The position numbers were made by a program, and so were the translations under genes. From positions 1 through 23,172 of the IMG/VR virus record IMGVR_UViG_3300021960_000540: 23,172 nt of DNA, one strand, 5' to 3'. Position 1 is the stretch's first letter. Each line of letters begins with the position of its first letter. This document shows, in pieces, positions 8,474-16,777 of the stretch. The stretch is from a virus. Under the pieces are notes generated by a model, which ran no database searches, was not told the DNA's origin, and saw only the letters and a list, made by a program, of their open reading frames with translations.

Positions 8474-11400
8474 TAATATTTCCCTGCGCCTGCTGATGAT
8501 GGAGTGTAAACTGCGGTATCAATATCTTCATAAAAATCTTCGCCATAGGAGTTCACAGCTTCTCTCAGCATTCCAATAATATTTCCTCTTTGTGCAACAA
8601 GTATTTCTTCAACCCCAGAAGCATCCAGTGCGCTAATACTAATATTGGCATTAACGGGGGCTGACTGCTTCATTTGGTCATTAGGCAGTATACTTCCTGG
8701 AGTTTCTGGAACAAATAGTTCTGGGCCTTGTTCACCCACTACATACCCCGCGGTAGGTCCTCCAGTAGCTCTATACTTGGCACCCATAAAAGCACCCTTA
8801 GGTTGAAAGTTTTCTGGACCGCCAGAACCTGACTCCCCTCGGAAATATGCCAGCTCTGCTGCTGCTCCACTAGAAGTAGCTAAATCTGTTTTTTCGGTTT
8901 TCTTACCTACTGTTATGGTAGGGGTAGAGGCCGCGGCATCGGAATTACTAGAGCCTCCCTGAAAAGAAGTACCTGCTATAATAGCTAACTGGGCTGCGCC
9001 CAACACTCCTGCAAGTATAGCTCCGGGAAGCCCATACTCTGTAAAAGCTCTCATAACAGAAGCTGCAGTATTAACTACTGTTTGAGCCATTTGAATTTTC
9101 TTATTTGTATTAAAGTTCTTTCTAGCGGCGGCTTCTTTCTTTTTCTCTAACTGTTTAATTTTTTCTATACTTTCTTTTGACTTGCCGTCGCGTTTCTTTT
9201 CTGCTGCTATTTCCGCATCTATAGCCGCTATTTTTTGTTGGCCTGCTGCTGCTGCTATAGCACCGATAGAGCCAATAATAGCTGAAGCTGCTTCAAATTT
9301 TGCGGCAGAATCTTGGGTTTTATCCCCTAAAATAGCTAAACTATCCCCTATAGTAAATATACCACTAGCGATACTTCCTACTAATTCTCCTTCAGGGCCT
9401 AAAGCCATAAGACCATCTATCATATGCTGAGTAGCAAGCCTAGTTTCTAGTAATTGACCCCTAAAAGCTACTAACCCTTCTGATTTGGCAAAAGCTTGAT
9501 TTACTTTGTCTACTTCAGCTTGATAATTTTCCGCACTAAGAACCTGAGGGATAGCGTCTATTTGAGCTTGTTTTCGATCTTCTGTATTTTTACCTAACTG
9601 CTTCTTTGCTTCATTCGTAATAGCACCAGTATCTGAACCCATAAATCTAGACATATCAGGAATACCACCAGAAGAGCTAGAAACTGAGGGCGCGGTAACT
9701 TGCATAGACTTAGCTAGCAAGTCTAAACCTAGAGCATCTTTCGCTTGTTTAGCAGAATCTATAGCGATTTGACCTGACTTTTTAGTAATCTCTCCAACTT
9801 TATCAAAATCCGATAAAATATTATTCTTTTCCTCGGCTGATATCTTCTCCTCTCTCTCTAATATTTTTAATCTTAGATCTAACAAACTTCTTTCTAAAGC
9901 TACTTTTTGTACAGTTAAGTCAAACTCTAATTGTACCATCTTTATTTTTATATCGGCTTCTCTCATAGCAAGCTTTAGTTCTTCATTAGGAGAAATTTCT
10001 CCAGTATTTTTAGCGCTAAACAAGGCCGCTCTTTTAGCTGCTGTTTTAAATCTAGCTATTTCCAAATTAGCTTCTGCTTTTGTATTCTGAAGAGCTTTTC
10101 CCGCTATCTCTAACTCAATTTTTCGTATTTCTAAACCTTCTCTTTCTGAACCTACAGTTTTGTCTTGCAAATCCAACTCTTCTTTCTTTAGCTCTATTAG
10201 ACTTTGTAGTTTTGCTCGTCTGTCTGTACCGGCTTCTGTTAGGTCCATTTCATTCATTAGTAGTTGAATAGACTTATTGATGGTCTCTTCTCCAAGACCT
10301 AGCTCTTCTTGTTGTTGTTTGTTTCTATTTTTTTGAATACTTAGTAAGTTATTATTATTGCTTACTTCAGCCTTATACGCCGCAGTATTTAAAGATCCCG
10401 CAGTTTTTAAATGCGATATTACTCTACCATTTAAAGCTACTCTAGTTTTTTCAAGTCTAATAAGATTTTCTAATACTACTAATTCTTTGTATCTTTTCCT
10501 AACTTGCTTAATAACTAGATCCGCTTGATTTTCCATTGCTTCAGTAATGCCAAGTAATGCTTTAGTGCTATTACTCATGCTCTTGACTTGTTCTAGAAAG
10601 GCTTCTTTTGTCACATCATTGAGACCTTGGGTGTCAAAATATATCTGATCTAATGATCTTATCATTTCCGTCATAGGAGTATTAGCTTTGCCTAAGGCAG
10701 TGAGATACTCATTTACAGGTTTTTCTAGATCTTTAAAAGCGGAAACCAAACCTTCAACTTTCTTTGCATTATCTACAGTTTCTTTAGTTGATCGGTTTAA
10801 TAAAGCATTTAATATTTTTTGCTGTTCGTTAATATCAATTTGTCCGTCGTTAAAAAGTTCTGCGGCGGCTTCGAGGCCTAACAGATCATTTAGAGTGCCC
10901 TGCAGTACCGAGTTTAACTCCGAAGCCTCCTTGGTAGCAAAAAGGTCTGCAAATTTATCTGCAACTTCTGAAGCGTTTACACTCGTTGCGCCTACTGCAT
11001 CAGCTATTATTTGTGCTGGAGCTCCTCCTGCTTCAAATATATCTTTAAGCATATTGACTTCATTACCCGCTGTTCTTAGATCCATACTAAACTGTTTTAA
11101 ATCCCTGCTTGAAAACATTCGCATATTAGCATTAGTTAAATTGTCAAGAGTTTTAGTTAATCTTACTACATCTTCTTCTGCATTTCCAAACATAAATGTC
11201 AGCATGTCACTGTCAGCAACCAATTTAGCCCACCCAAGAGCCATTTTTGTTGTGATAAGACCAATCTTAGAGCCTAGTTTAGCAAAATCTGCGCTCATAC
11301 TGCCCCCAATAGCACTAAAACTTCTAGACATCGCTAGAAAAGCCCTACTAAACATATTTAGATCTTCAGTATTTTTAATACTAGCATTACTTACGGCTGC

Positions 11401-13314
11401 GGAACGCATCATATAATCTTTAAGAGCATTTCCAGCTGCTTTTGTTCTTTGAGTAACACTAACTCTTTGTTCCGCGGCTTTCTTTTCCTCTTCAGTTCCA
11501 GTCGCCTGTACAACAGCTAGACTAACCAGCTGTTCTTCTTGGGCAGCGAGTACTTTACTGTAATGCTCTGCTGATTCCGCAACCTTATCTTGAGCTTTAG
11601 ATAATTGACTTTGTGCGGGTAAAATACTTACTATTGCTGAAAACGCTTTTTTAGCAACCCCTGCTATTAAAGTTATCGCTAAAATAACCTGCCCAATTAT
11701 AGGCAGAGCATATGTAATACCAAGTAAAGCCACTCTTCCGGCTGCACCAAAACTTAGCATAGCTACACCAGCTTTTCCTAATAAAGGGCCTATAATAGGT
11801 AATTTAGCAGCGAAACCTACAACAGAAGCTTCATTACCTGCCATTTCCTTTCTAAAGTCTTTTCCAACTTTACGACCCTCTTTGAATTTAGCAAAAAAGT
11901 TTCCTAATGAAGGATTGCTTTCGAGATCTTCTAAAATTCCCGCCGTGCCATCCGCGTATCTTTTAAGAGATTCTGTTTTTAAAAGGTCTCCCGCCCCACC
12001 TCCAGGAGCTCGACTACGTCTATTCTCTACATCTGCTCTTTGCTGAAGCAGCGGTATTAGTTTTTGTAAAGAAGCTATCTCACTGTTATAACCTTGTATA
12101 GTGGCTTTAGTCTTTGCTGTACCTTCTTGTATAGCTTTATTTCTAGATTTAAGTCTAGCCTCTAACTTTTTTATAAAAAGTTCTTGGTCTTTTACAGCTA
12201 CTTTTCCTTTTCTAATAGAAGCAATAAACTCTTTTTCGGCTTTTGATACCCCAGTAACACTTTTAATAGCCTTATTAGCAGAGGTTTTCATTTCTTTGAA
12301 CCGCTTATCATTAGCCTGTACAGCAAGTAAAGCGTCTCCTGCGGCTTCTTTAGCTTTTGAAGCTAAATTAGTAAGAGCGGGTAGAGCTTGCCTTAAGATT
12401 CCCTGTGTTAGTACAACAATAAAAGCACCTAAAGCAATTTTATTTTCTGCTAAAAAGGATACAAGGGGGCCTAATACAGTATTTACTATATTTAAAAAGT
12501 TTTTAGCTAAATCTTGTAAGCTGGCGGATAATTTGTCGTATGGATTTGAGCTTAGACTATCATCGACAGAAGCGTATTTCTCTATACCTTGTTGGATTGT
12601 TGCATTAGCAAAAGCTTGACTTCTTTCAAAGGCAGTAAGTTGATTAGCTGTTTTTCCTACTGAACTAGCATAAGCTTTAGTAGCATCTTCTAATCTTACT
12701 ACTATGCCTAATTCGTCTAAAATTTCCGGTTCTAGTTTAGCTACACCACGTACTAAACGATCAACAGAGTCTCCTACGTCTCTTCCAAGAGCAATAGCAG
12801 CTTTTTTAGCTATAGTAGTTAGCTGTTCTAGTGTTGAAGGATCGAATCCTGCAGAAGTACCAAAAGAGGCGGTCCTTAAAGCTTGGTCTAAGGAGATTGC
12901 ATTGCCTGTTGCCTCTCTCAACCCTTCTGCTAAAATAGCGATATTTGTACCAGAGGATATTCCTAACTGTTCTACACCTTTTAAAAGAGTTTCTACTTGT
13001 GCAGCTTTTTGTAAAGCGCCAAAAAGAGCAGTAGCAGCAAAAATATTAGCTGCTAGAGTTGCATAGGCGCCAACAAGTCCAGAGGATCCTCCGCCTATTT
13101 CGTTCCGCATCTTAGAGAAAGCTTTAGTTCCATTAGCTGTAGCTCCTGCTACGCCTTTGGCACCTTTATTAAATTTATCCTGCTTTCCCGAAGCATTTTC
13201 ATGCGCTTGACCGGTTTTATTAACAGACTTAGCAAGCTTATCAACATCCTTTTGGACGACTTTAATATTCTTACCTTCGACTATTACTTCTAGTAGTACT
13301 GAACTATCAGCCAC
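8473..13314 (-). CDS. Tape measure protein
   Basis: A 1613-residue protein, the longest complete frame, in the place after the chaperones. Tape measure proteins fill the tail tube, set its length and enter the host envelope during DNA delivery. An N-terminal helical part (residues 1-280) is followed by hydrophobic segments near 288-310 and 525-555 (ALPIIGQVILAITLIAGVA). A long charged coiled coil spans about 940-1170. Near 1390-1455 is a helix plus Gly/Ala hydrophobic stretch, with VNTAASVMRAFTEYG and then GLPGAILAGVLGAAQLAIIA. GEQGPELFVPE near 1525-1535 is a typical C-terminal tape measure motif. The start is GTG 13314, overlapping the chaperone stop by eight bases. I see no peptidase motif. 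The last base of its stop overlaps the next ATG (TAATG). Confidence 0.93.
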   Translation of the reverse strand: MADSSVLLEVIVEGKNIKVVQKDVDKLAKSVNKTGQAHENASGKQDKFNKGAKGVAGATANGTKAFSKMRNEIGGGSSGLVGAYATLAANIFAATALFGALQKAAQVETLLKGVEQLGISSGTNIAILAEGLREATGNAISLDQALRTASFGTSAGFDPSTLEQLTTIAKKAAIALGRDVGDSVDRLVRGVAKLEPEILDELGIVVRLEDATKAYASSVGKTANQLTAFERSQAFANATIQQGIEKYASVDDSLSSNPYDKLSASLQDLAKNFLNIVNTVLGPLVSFLAENKIALGAFIVVLTQGILRQALPALTNLASKAKEAAGDALLAVQANDKRFKEMKTSANKAIKSVTGVSKAEKEFIASIRKGKVAVKDQELFIKKLEARLKSRNKAIQEGTAKTKATIQGYNSEIASLQKLIPLLQQRADVENRRSRAPGGGAGDLLKTESLKRYADGTAGILEDLESNPSLGNFFAKFKEGRKVGKDFRKEMAGNEASVVGFAAKLPIIGPLLGKAGVAMLSFGAAGRVALLGITYALPIIGQVILAITLIAGVAKKAFSAIVSILPAQSQLSKAQDKVAESAEHYSKVLAAQEEQLVSLAVVQATGTEEEKKAAEQRVSVTQRTKAAGNALKDYMMRSAAVSNASIKNTEDLNMFSRAFLAMSRSFSAIGGSMSADFAKLGSKIGLITTKMALGWAKLVADSDMLTFMFGNAEEDVVRLTKTLDNLTNANMRMFSSRDLKQFSMDLRTAGNEVNMLKDIFEAGGAPAQIIADAVGATSVNASEVADKFADLFATKEASELNSVLQGTLNDLLGLEAAAELFNDGQIDINEQQKILNALLNRSTKETVDNAKKVEGLVSAFKDLEKPVNEYLTALGKANTPMTEMIRSLDQIYFDTQGLNDVTKEAFLEQVKSMSNSTKALLGITEAMENQADLVIKQVRKRYKELVVLENLIRLEKTRVALNGRVISHLKTAGSLNTAAYKAEVSNNNNLLSIQKNRNKQQQEELGLGEETINKSIQLLMNEMDLTEAGTDRRAKLQSLIELKKEELDLQDKTVGSEREGLEIRKIELEIAGKALQNTKAEANLEIARFKTAAKRAALFSAKNTGEISPNEELKLAMREADIKIKMVQLEFDLTVQKVALERSLLDLRLKILEREEKISAEEKNNILSDFDKVGEITKKSGQIAIDSAKQAKDALGLDLLAKSMQVTAPSVSSSSGGIPDMSRFMGSDTGAITNEAKKQLGKNTEDRKQAQIDAIPQVLSAENYQAEVDKVNQAFAKSEGLVAFRGQLLETRLATQHMIDGLMALGPEGELVGSIASGIFTIGDSLAILGDKTQDSAAKFEAASAIIGSIGAIAAAAGQQKIAAIDAEIAAEKKRDGKSKESIEKIKQLEKKKEAAARKNFNTNKKIQMAQTVVNTAASVMRAFTEYGLPGAILAGVLGAAQLAIIAGTSFQGGSSNSDAAASTPTITVGKKTEKTDLATSSGAAAELAYFRGESGSGGPENFQPKGAFMGAKYRATGGPTAGYVVGEQGPELFVPETPGSILPNDQMKQSAPVNANISISALDASGVEEILVAQRGNIIGMLREAVNSYGEDFYEDIDTAVYTPSSAGAGKY

Positions 13315-13717
13315 GTGATTTGCTCTTCATCTTGTCGTATTGGCGTTTTAGTCTCTCTTGAGAAACTTTTATCGCTTCCGCGTCAAGCCTAGATAAAACT
13401 TCTATTAAAAGTTCTTTATCTTCAATATTATATAGATCTATTAAAATGGGTAGATTAGTATAATCTTTTCCTATGTAGCCTATTTCTGGATATACACGGT
13501 CTCCTAAAAGATTAAATACTTCTATTCCCTCTATAACACTAAGGGGCAAGTCCTCTACTCCTGGAGGACACTTGCTAGGATCTGGTTTTCTTCCTAATTG
13601 TTCTTCCATTTCCAGATACCTATCTTTTGTCATTCCGACAGTATTATTTTTCTGCCAAGTTTCGAACCTCTCCCAAAGCCTCTCTTTTTCCGTTTCCACG
13701 AAAGTTGGCAAGGTCAA
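13307..13717 (-). CDS. Tail assembly chaperone extension (T-like), frameshift product
   Basis: This frame is open after a TAG near 13720 and encodes up to 136 residues. The first possible start is a TTG without a ribosome site. The protein sequence FETWQKNNTVGMTKDRYLEM, then EEQLGRKPDP and PPGVEDLPLSVIEG, resembles the downstream T domain of lambda-type G-T chaperones, so it is probably made only as the tail of the upstream protein. If the shift happens at GGA AAA AGA (13691-13683) the fusion has about 261 residues. The C-terminus overlaps the GTG start of the tape measure gene by eight bases. It belongs to the same operon from P2. Confidence 0.72.
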   Translation of the reverse strand: MTLPTFVETEKERLWERFETWQKNNTVGMTKDRYLEMEEQLGRKPDPSKCPPGVEDLPLSVIEGIEVFNLLGDRVYPEIGYIGKDYTNLPILIDLYNIEDKELLIEVLSRLDAEAIKVSQERLKRQYDKMKSKSRG

Positions 13718-14093
13718 AGACTACCTCATTTATCCAGTTATCAAACTCTGTCGAGTTTTGGACCATTACTTCAGCTTGTTCCTGATCATATTCTAGTTCT
13801 GTGTCTGGATCTTGATTATTTAAATCTACTAATAACAAGTCTTCTAGGTACTTCAATTTTAAGCCCTTCCAACCTTTAATAGTAGCAGCGGAAAATTCTT
13901 TTACAAATTTATCCTCATCTAAATCTTCTACCATTTGCCTAGTTTTACGATCAAACTTTTGTGCGATACATTTTTTTCTTAACGTTAGCAACTCTTTTCT
14001 TGCTAAGTTAGCTACTTCTACCTGGAAGCCTGGGCAGCCGGGAAAATCAATCCAAGCTGACTTTGTGTCTACCATTAAATCTTTTAATTTCAT
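13644..14093 (-). CDS. Tail assembly chaperone (G-like)
   Basis: A 149-residue acidic, mostly helical protein placed between tail tube and tape measure genes, the fixed place of the lambda G / GT tail chaperones, which wrap the tape measure protein before tube assembly. It begins MKLKDLMVDTKSAWIDFPG with a beta region, then RKELLTLRKKCIAQKF, and has an acidic C-terminal helix. ATG 14093 has AGGA five bases upstream. Its last 74 bases overlap the next frame (13307-13717), which lacks a convincing start of its own. The two are best read as frames of one G-GT pair joined by ribosomal frameshifting. Confidence 0.8.
   Translation of the reverse strand: MKLKDLMVDTKSAWIDFPGCPGFQVEVANLARKELLTLRKKCIAQKFDRKTRQMVEDLDEDKFVKEFSAATIKGWKGLKLKYLEDLLLVDLNNQDPDTELEYDQEQAEVMVQNSTEFDNWINEVVFDLANFRGNGKREALGEVRNLAEK
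13683..13691 (-). other. Candidate ribosomal frameshift site
   Basis: The downstream frame is +1 (or -2) relative to the upstream one, not -1. At GGA AAA AGA (13691-13683) a tRNA-Lys on AAA can slip one base forward onto another AAA, giving next codon GAG in the second frame. The alternative is GAA AAA TAA at the end of the first frame (13652-13644), where a -2 slip re-pairs AAA with AAA. The convincing T-like sequence already upstream of 13650 favours the first site. Confidence 0.45.
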
Positions 14094-14100
14094 ATAATTC

Positions 14101-15024
14101 CTAATAAGTAAAATAAGTGTTTAAGTTTGCTGGGTTGCTCATTAGACGAAAATCATAGTTTTGAGAAAAAACTTCACCAAAGACTGGTCTATTCGTAAAA
14201 GAACAAGCATTTGGCATATTTATATCTAACTGCAAATCAGCTGCTGAAAATCCAGCACGAATACGTACAGAAGCATTTTCACTCCAAGTTAGTAAGTTAT
14301 TAATAGACTCAGTATTAGTATTATCAATATATTGAGTAATACTTCCACCCAAAGTTCTTCCTTCTAAAGTGAAGGAGTTTGGGTAGATTGTATTGGAGGC
14401 ACCTGTTACAGCTTGAGTATCTTGAATAGTTCTATTCTCCGTCCAAGATATATCGTTTTGTAGCTCTAGGGATGCTCCCTGAATATTATCTAAATCACTT
14501 CCTTGAACGGATACAATGAACTCTTTTGATACTGCGAAACTTGGTGTAGTATCATAACCTACAATGGAAGGATTAAAGGTTCCTTCTGTTCTTGTAAGTT
14601 TAGTTCCTTGTCCGGAAAGAGGCACTGTCATTATTCCAGCTCTTGGAATATTGAAAGTTCCACTAGTAAAAACTGCATTTTCTATCTTATAGTAAACGTC
14701 AGGACTTTTGTTCTGGTATACAAAATAAAGATTAAAAGTGTTTAAACTATTTCCGTTGTAATCTAATAATAAATCCAGAGGCTTATGCTGATATAGCGAG
14801 GCTTCATCTAATACATAGAGTGTAAAAGAAAAGTCTGCTGGATTTGCTCTATTGATGACGGAACCTTCGAACAAATTATTCGGGCTATGCAAAGTTCTTT
14901 TTGCAACGCCTTCTTGTTGAAAGGTTTGGGAGAAAGTGACATCTTTCATTGTATGAAGAAGGTAAAAAGTATTAGTTGGATATTCCAGCCATACTCGGCC
15001 TTCTCTTATAAACTCAAAACTCAC
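14101..15024 (-). CDS. Second tail tube-like protein
   Basis: A 307-residue beta-rich protein. Its N-terminus (RVWLEYPTNTFYLLHTMKDV, then FSQTFQQEGV, and later ADFSFTLYV) can be aligned by eye with the start of the neighbouring 377-residue tail tube protein (TVYVELVDG, LSVLDGFSFTQSI, VEWSMSTYA). The C-terminal halves also correspond (RTLGGSITQYIDNTNTE against RSISGSMTCYLDNDQA). I infer a paralogue, perhaps a tube initiator, a minor tube protein near the tip or neck, or a second major subunit. Start is GTG 15024 with AGGAG seven bases upstream. It has its own promoter and a hairpin leader. The gap to the next gene is seven bases. Confidence 0.75.
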   Translation of the reverse strand: MSFEFIREGRVWLEYPTNTFYLLHTMKDVTFSQTFQQEGVAKRTLHSPNNLFEGSVINRANPADFSFTLYVLDEASLYQHKPLDLLLDYNGNSLNTFNLYFVYQNKSPDVYYKIENAVFTSGTFNIPRAGIMTVPLSGQGTKLTRTEGTFNPSIVGYDTTPSFAVSKEFIVSVQGSDLDNIQGASLELQNDISWTENRTIQDTQAVTGASNTIYPNSFTLEGRTLGGSITQYIDNTNTESINNLLTWSENASVRIRAGFSAADLQLDINMPNACSFTNRPVFGEVFSQNYDFRLMSNPANLNTYFTY

Positions 15025-15054
15025 TTAGGATCTCCTTGACAATCTCCTTATAGA

Positions 15055-15083
15055 GAAAAACGGGGGGGATTATTTTCCCCCCC
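15055..15083 (-). terminator. G7/C7 hairpin with T-tract, just downstream of P2
   Basis: On the minus strand seven G (15083-15077), an eight-base AT-rich loop and seven C (15068-15062) form a perfect stem, followed by GTTTTT (15061-15056). It looks like an intrinsic terminator for transcripts arriving from the first tail tube gene. Because P2 starts about five bases upstream, the same hairpin forms the 5' end of P2 transcripts. Two AGGAG boxes (15047-15043 and 15035-15031) follow, the second serving the GTG at 15024. Confidence 0.8.
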
Positions 15084-15093
15084 AATTCTCATA

Positions 15094-15122
15094 ATTATAT
15101 CTAACAAATAGTATTTTGTCAA
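15094..15122 (-). promoter_or_regulatory. Perfect consensus sigma-70 promoter P2
   Basis: On the minus strand TTGACA (15122-15117), a 17-base spacer and TATAAT (15099-15094) form a full sigma-70 consensus. The box AAAAAATAATTCTTGAC (15134-15118) is identical to that at promoter P1. Transcription should start near 15088-15087 and serve the second tail tube gene, chaperones, tape measure and tail tip. The start is only about five bases before a terminator-like hairpin. Confidence 0.85.
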
Positions 15123-15141
15123 GAATTATTTTTTACTATGC

Positions 15142-16275
15142 TTATGCTTTATAGATGATAGTAGCTTCGTCGGTATTATCAACGTTACCAGAAGCAACTT
15201 GACCGTGGAAGTTAATTTCAAGAGTAAGCAAATCTTCTACGTTAATAGTAGGAACTTCTAAATGCGCTGTTGGTAAATCAAACGCAATTCTAGGAGTATT
15301 TGGTGTTTCACCACCAATATTAATACTCATATCAAATACGTTTCTAACAGTAGTAGTATCCGAGACTAAATCTGCGAATAGTTCTCCTGATTTACTATTG
15401 GCTTGATCATTATCAAGGTAACAAGTCATAGAACCTGAAATTGAGCGAGCACCAGTAATATTTGCTAAAGGAGCGTTCACAATACCTAATTCTTCTGGGG
15501 TTAGGTAAGATACATTATTTTCAATAGAAAAAGACCCACCGGTAAGAACGAGATTATATACATCGTCTGGACTTACGTCAGTACGTGACAAACTCATTGT
15601 AGAGATACGGTTACGAATAAAGTTAGTAGTTTCTGTAATACCAATAGCTTGAGCACCGACTAAATCTGCGGGTACAGAAGTACCAGAGTCCGTCAAAGTT
15701 TTTGCAAAACCACTCCACTGAATAGTAGCGATACCATCAATATCAAAGTCAACACTGCAAGAGTTTACTACAGAACTATCAAGTTTGTAAACTTGAATAT
15801 TAGTGCCGTCCTCAAAACTAAAATAAATATTCCAACGATCCCCAAAAGTAGACACGTTAGAAGCGCTAAAATCAAAAGTATTACTATTTGCTGCGGGAGT
15901 ATTAACGTTTGCGTTAGCAGCATCTTCAATACCTATTACTGAGTTATAGAAAACACCCGTAACTGGATTATAAGAATCCGAACCCATTAACATACCCCAT
16001 AAAGGCTCTTCAGGCATATGAACTACGCCACTACTTACGATAGGTCGAGCATAAGTACTCATGGACCATTCCACAGGTGCTAAACTATCGTTAAAAAGCA
16101 ATCTTGCTCTACGAGAAGTGGTTCCTGCTTCACTGATCGTAATTTCAGATGAGTTAATTGATTGAGTAAAAGAAAATCCATCTAATACAGATAATTTCCA
16201 AGCTTCTACGTGTGTGCCGGATCCGTCTACTAATTCTACGTATACCGTTGCATTTCTTGTAAATTGTAATGCCAT
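15142..16275 (-). CDS. Major tail tube protein
   Basis: A 377-residue, beta-rich protein placed between the tail terminator and tail assembly genes, where siphoviruses encode the tube subunit. It starts MALQFTRNATVYVELVDG, then has KLSVLDGFSFTQSINSSEIT and SRRARLLFNDSLAPVEWSMS. Near the C-terminus is RSISGSMTCYLDNDQANSK, with a strand run ending in LLTLEINFHGQ. Repeated beta strands, hardly any Cys and a conserved paralogue next door (14101-15024) support a structural tube role. The strong ribosome site AGGAG is seven bases before ATG and is preceded by a hairpin. The length exceeds the usual 150-250 residues, leaving room for an Ig-like or decoration insertion, but I cannot place one by eye. 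Confidence 0.8.
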   Translation of the reverse strand: MALQFTRNATVYVELVDGSGTHVEAWKLSVLDGFSFTQSINSSEITISEAGTTSRRARLLFNDSLAPVEWSMSTYARPIVSSGVVHMPEEPLWGMLMGSDSYNPVTGVFYNSVIGIEDAANANVNTPAANSNTFDFSASNVSTFGDRWNIYFSFEDGTNIQVYKLDSSVVNSCSVDFDIDGIATIQWSGFAKTLTDSGTSVPADLVGAQAIGITETTNFIRNRISTMSLSRTDVSPDDVYNLVLTGGSFSIENNVSYLTPEELGIVNAPLANITGARSISGSMTCYLDNDQANSKSGELFADLVSDTTTVRNVFDMSINIGGETPNTPRIAFDLPTAHLEVPTINVEDLLTLEINFHGQVASGNVDNTDEATIIYKA

Positions 16276-16287
16276 TTTATTTCTCCT

Positions 16288-16310
16288 GAGAAAACTGTAT
16301 TAGTTTTCTC
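16288..16310 (-). promoter_or_regulatory. Hairpin directly before the tail tube ribosome site
   Basis: On the minus strand GAGAAAAC (16310-16303), a seven-base loop and GTTTTCTC (16295-16288) form an eight-base-pair stem that ends immediately before AGGAG (16287-16283), the ribosome site of the ATG at 16275. No T-tract follows, so it is not a terminator. It may be an RNA processing or stability element that raises expression of the abundant tail tube protein. This role is inferred. Confidence 0.45.
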
Positions 16311-16324
16311 CTTAACCTAAAAGG

Positions 16325-16777
16325 TTAGTACCTGACTTCGCAAATAATCTCTCCTACTGCTAGGGGTTCTAGTGCTCCTTCGTCAGTATCCAAGCTTAAG
16401 ATTGTTATCTGCTGAACACTTTGTGTAGCACCGTTTTGGTCTACATATGAGAGACTTGCGTTGTCTTCCAAAACCGTTTCTATATCTTCAAATAATTTTT
16501 CTAGGGCGAAAACAGCGTTTTCTTCAGAAACATATATTCGAATAGTAACAGTTAAATATCTATCTTTATATCCGCCGCCTTGATATTGGCGTGTTTCCGA
16601 CCCCGCGCTAAGATGTACTGCGGGGAAGTCTTCTACTTCATCCCAAAACTTGAGTCTAGGTAGAACATTACCATATAAATTTGTTCTATAAGGAAAATTA
16701 CCATTAATTCCTTTAATTTTATCTTCGAGAGCCTTAATAATAGCCATTCTTCTAGTACTATAATCTCTGGTAGCCAT
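16325..16777 (-). CDS. Tail terminator / tail completion protein
   Basis: A 150-residue protein resembling tail terminator proteins (lambda gpU-like), which cap the finished tail tube and join it to the head. Visible features are an N-terminal helix (MAIIKALEDKIKGING), an LPRLKFWDEVEDFPAVHL strand region, the beta strand YLTVTIRIYV, an amphipathic helix ALEKLFEDIETVLED, and the C-terminal ALEPLAVGEIICEVRY, a common ending in this family. Position directly before the tail tube gene agrees. ATG 16777 overlaps the previous stop by one base and has AGGAG a few bases upstream. Confidence 0.75.
   Translation of the reverse strand: MATRDYSTRRMAIIKALEDKIKGINGNFPYRTNLYGNVLPRLKFWDEVEDFPAVHLSAGSETRQYQGGGYKDRYLTVTIRIYVSEENAVFALEKLFEDIETVLEDNASLSYVDQNGATQSVQQITILSLDTDEGALEPLAVGEIICEVRY

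Noticed and set aside
8473-13314. Several plus-strand frames within the tape measure gene (up to 242 codons near 10688-11416)
   Set aside because: These are shadows of the Ala/Lys-rich coding sequence and have no own signals.
13307-13717. Independent gene starting at TTG 13717 or at the internal ATG 28 codons later
   Set aside because: Neither has a ribosome site, and the T-like sequence starts before the ATG. A frameshifted extension explains it better.
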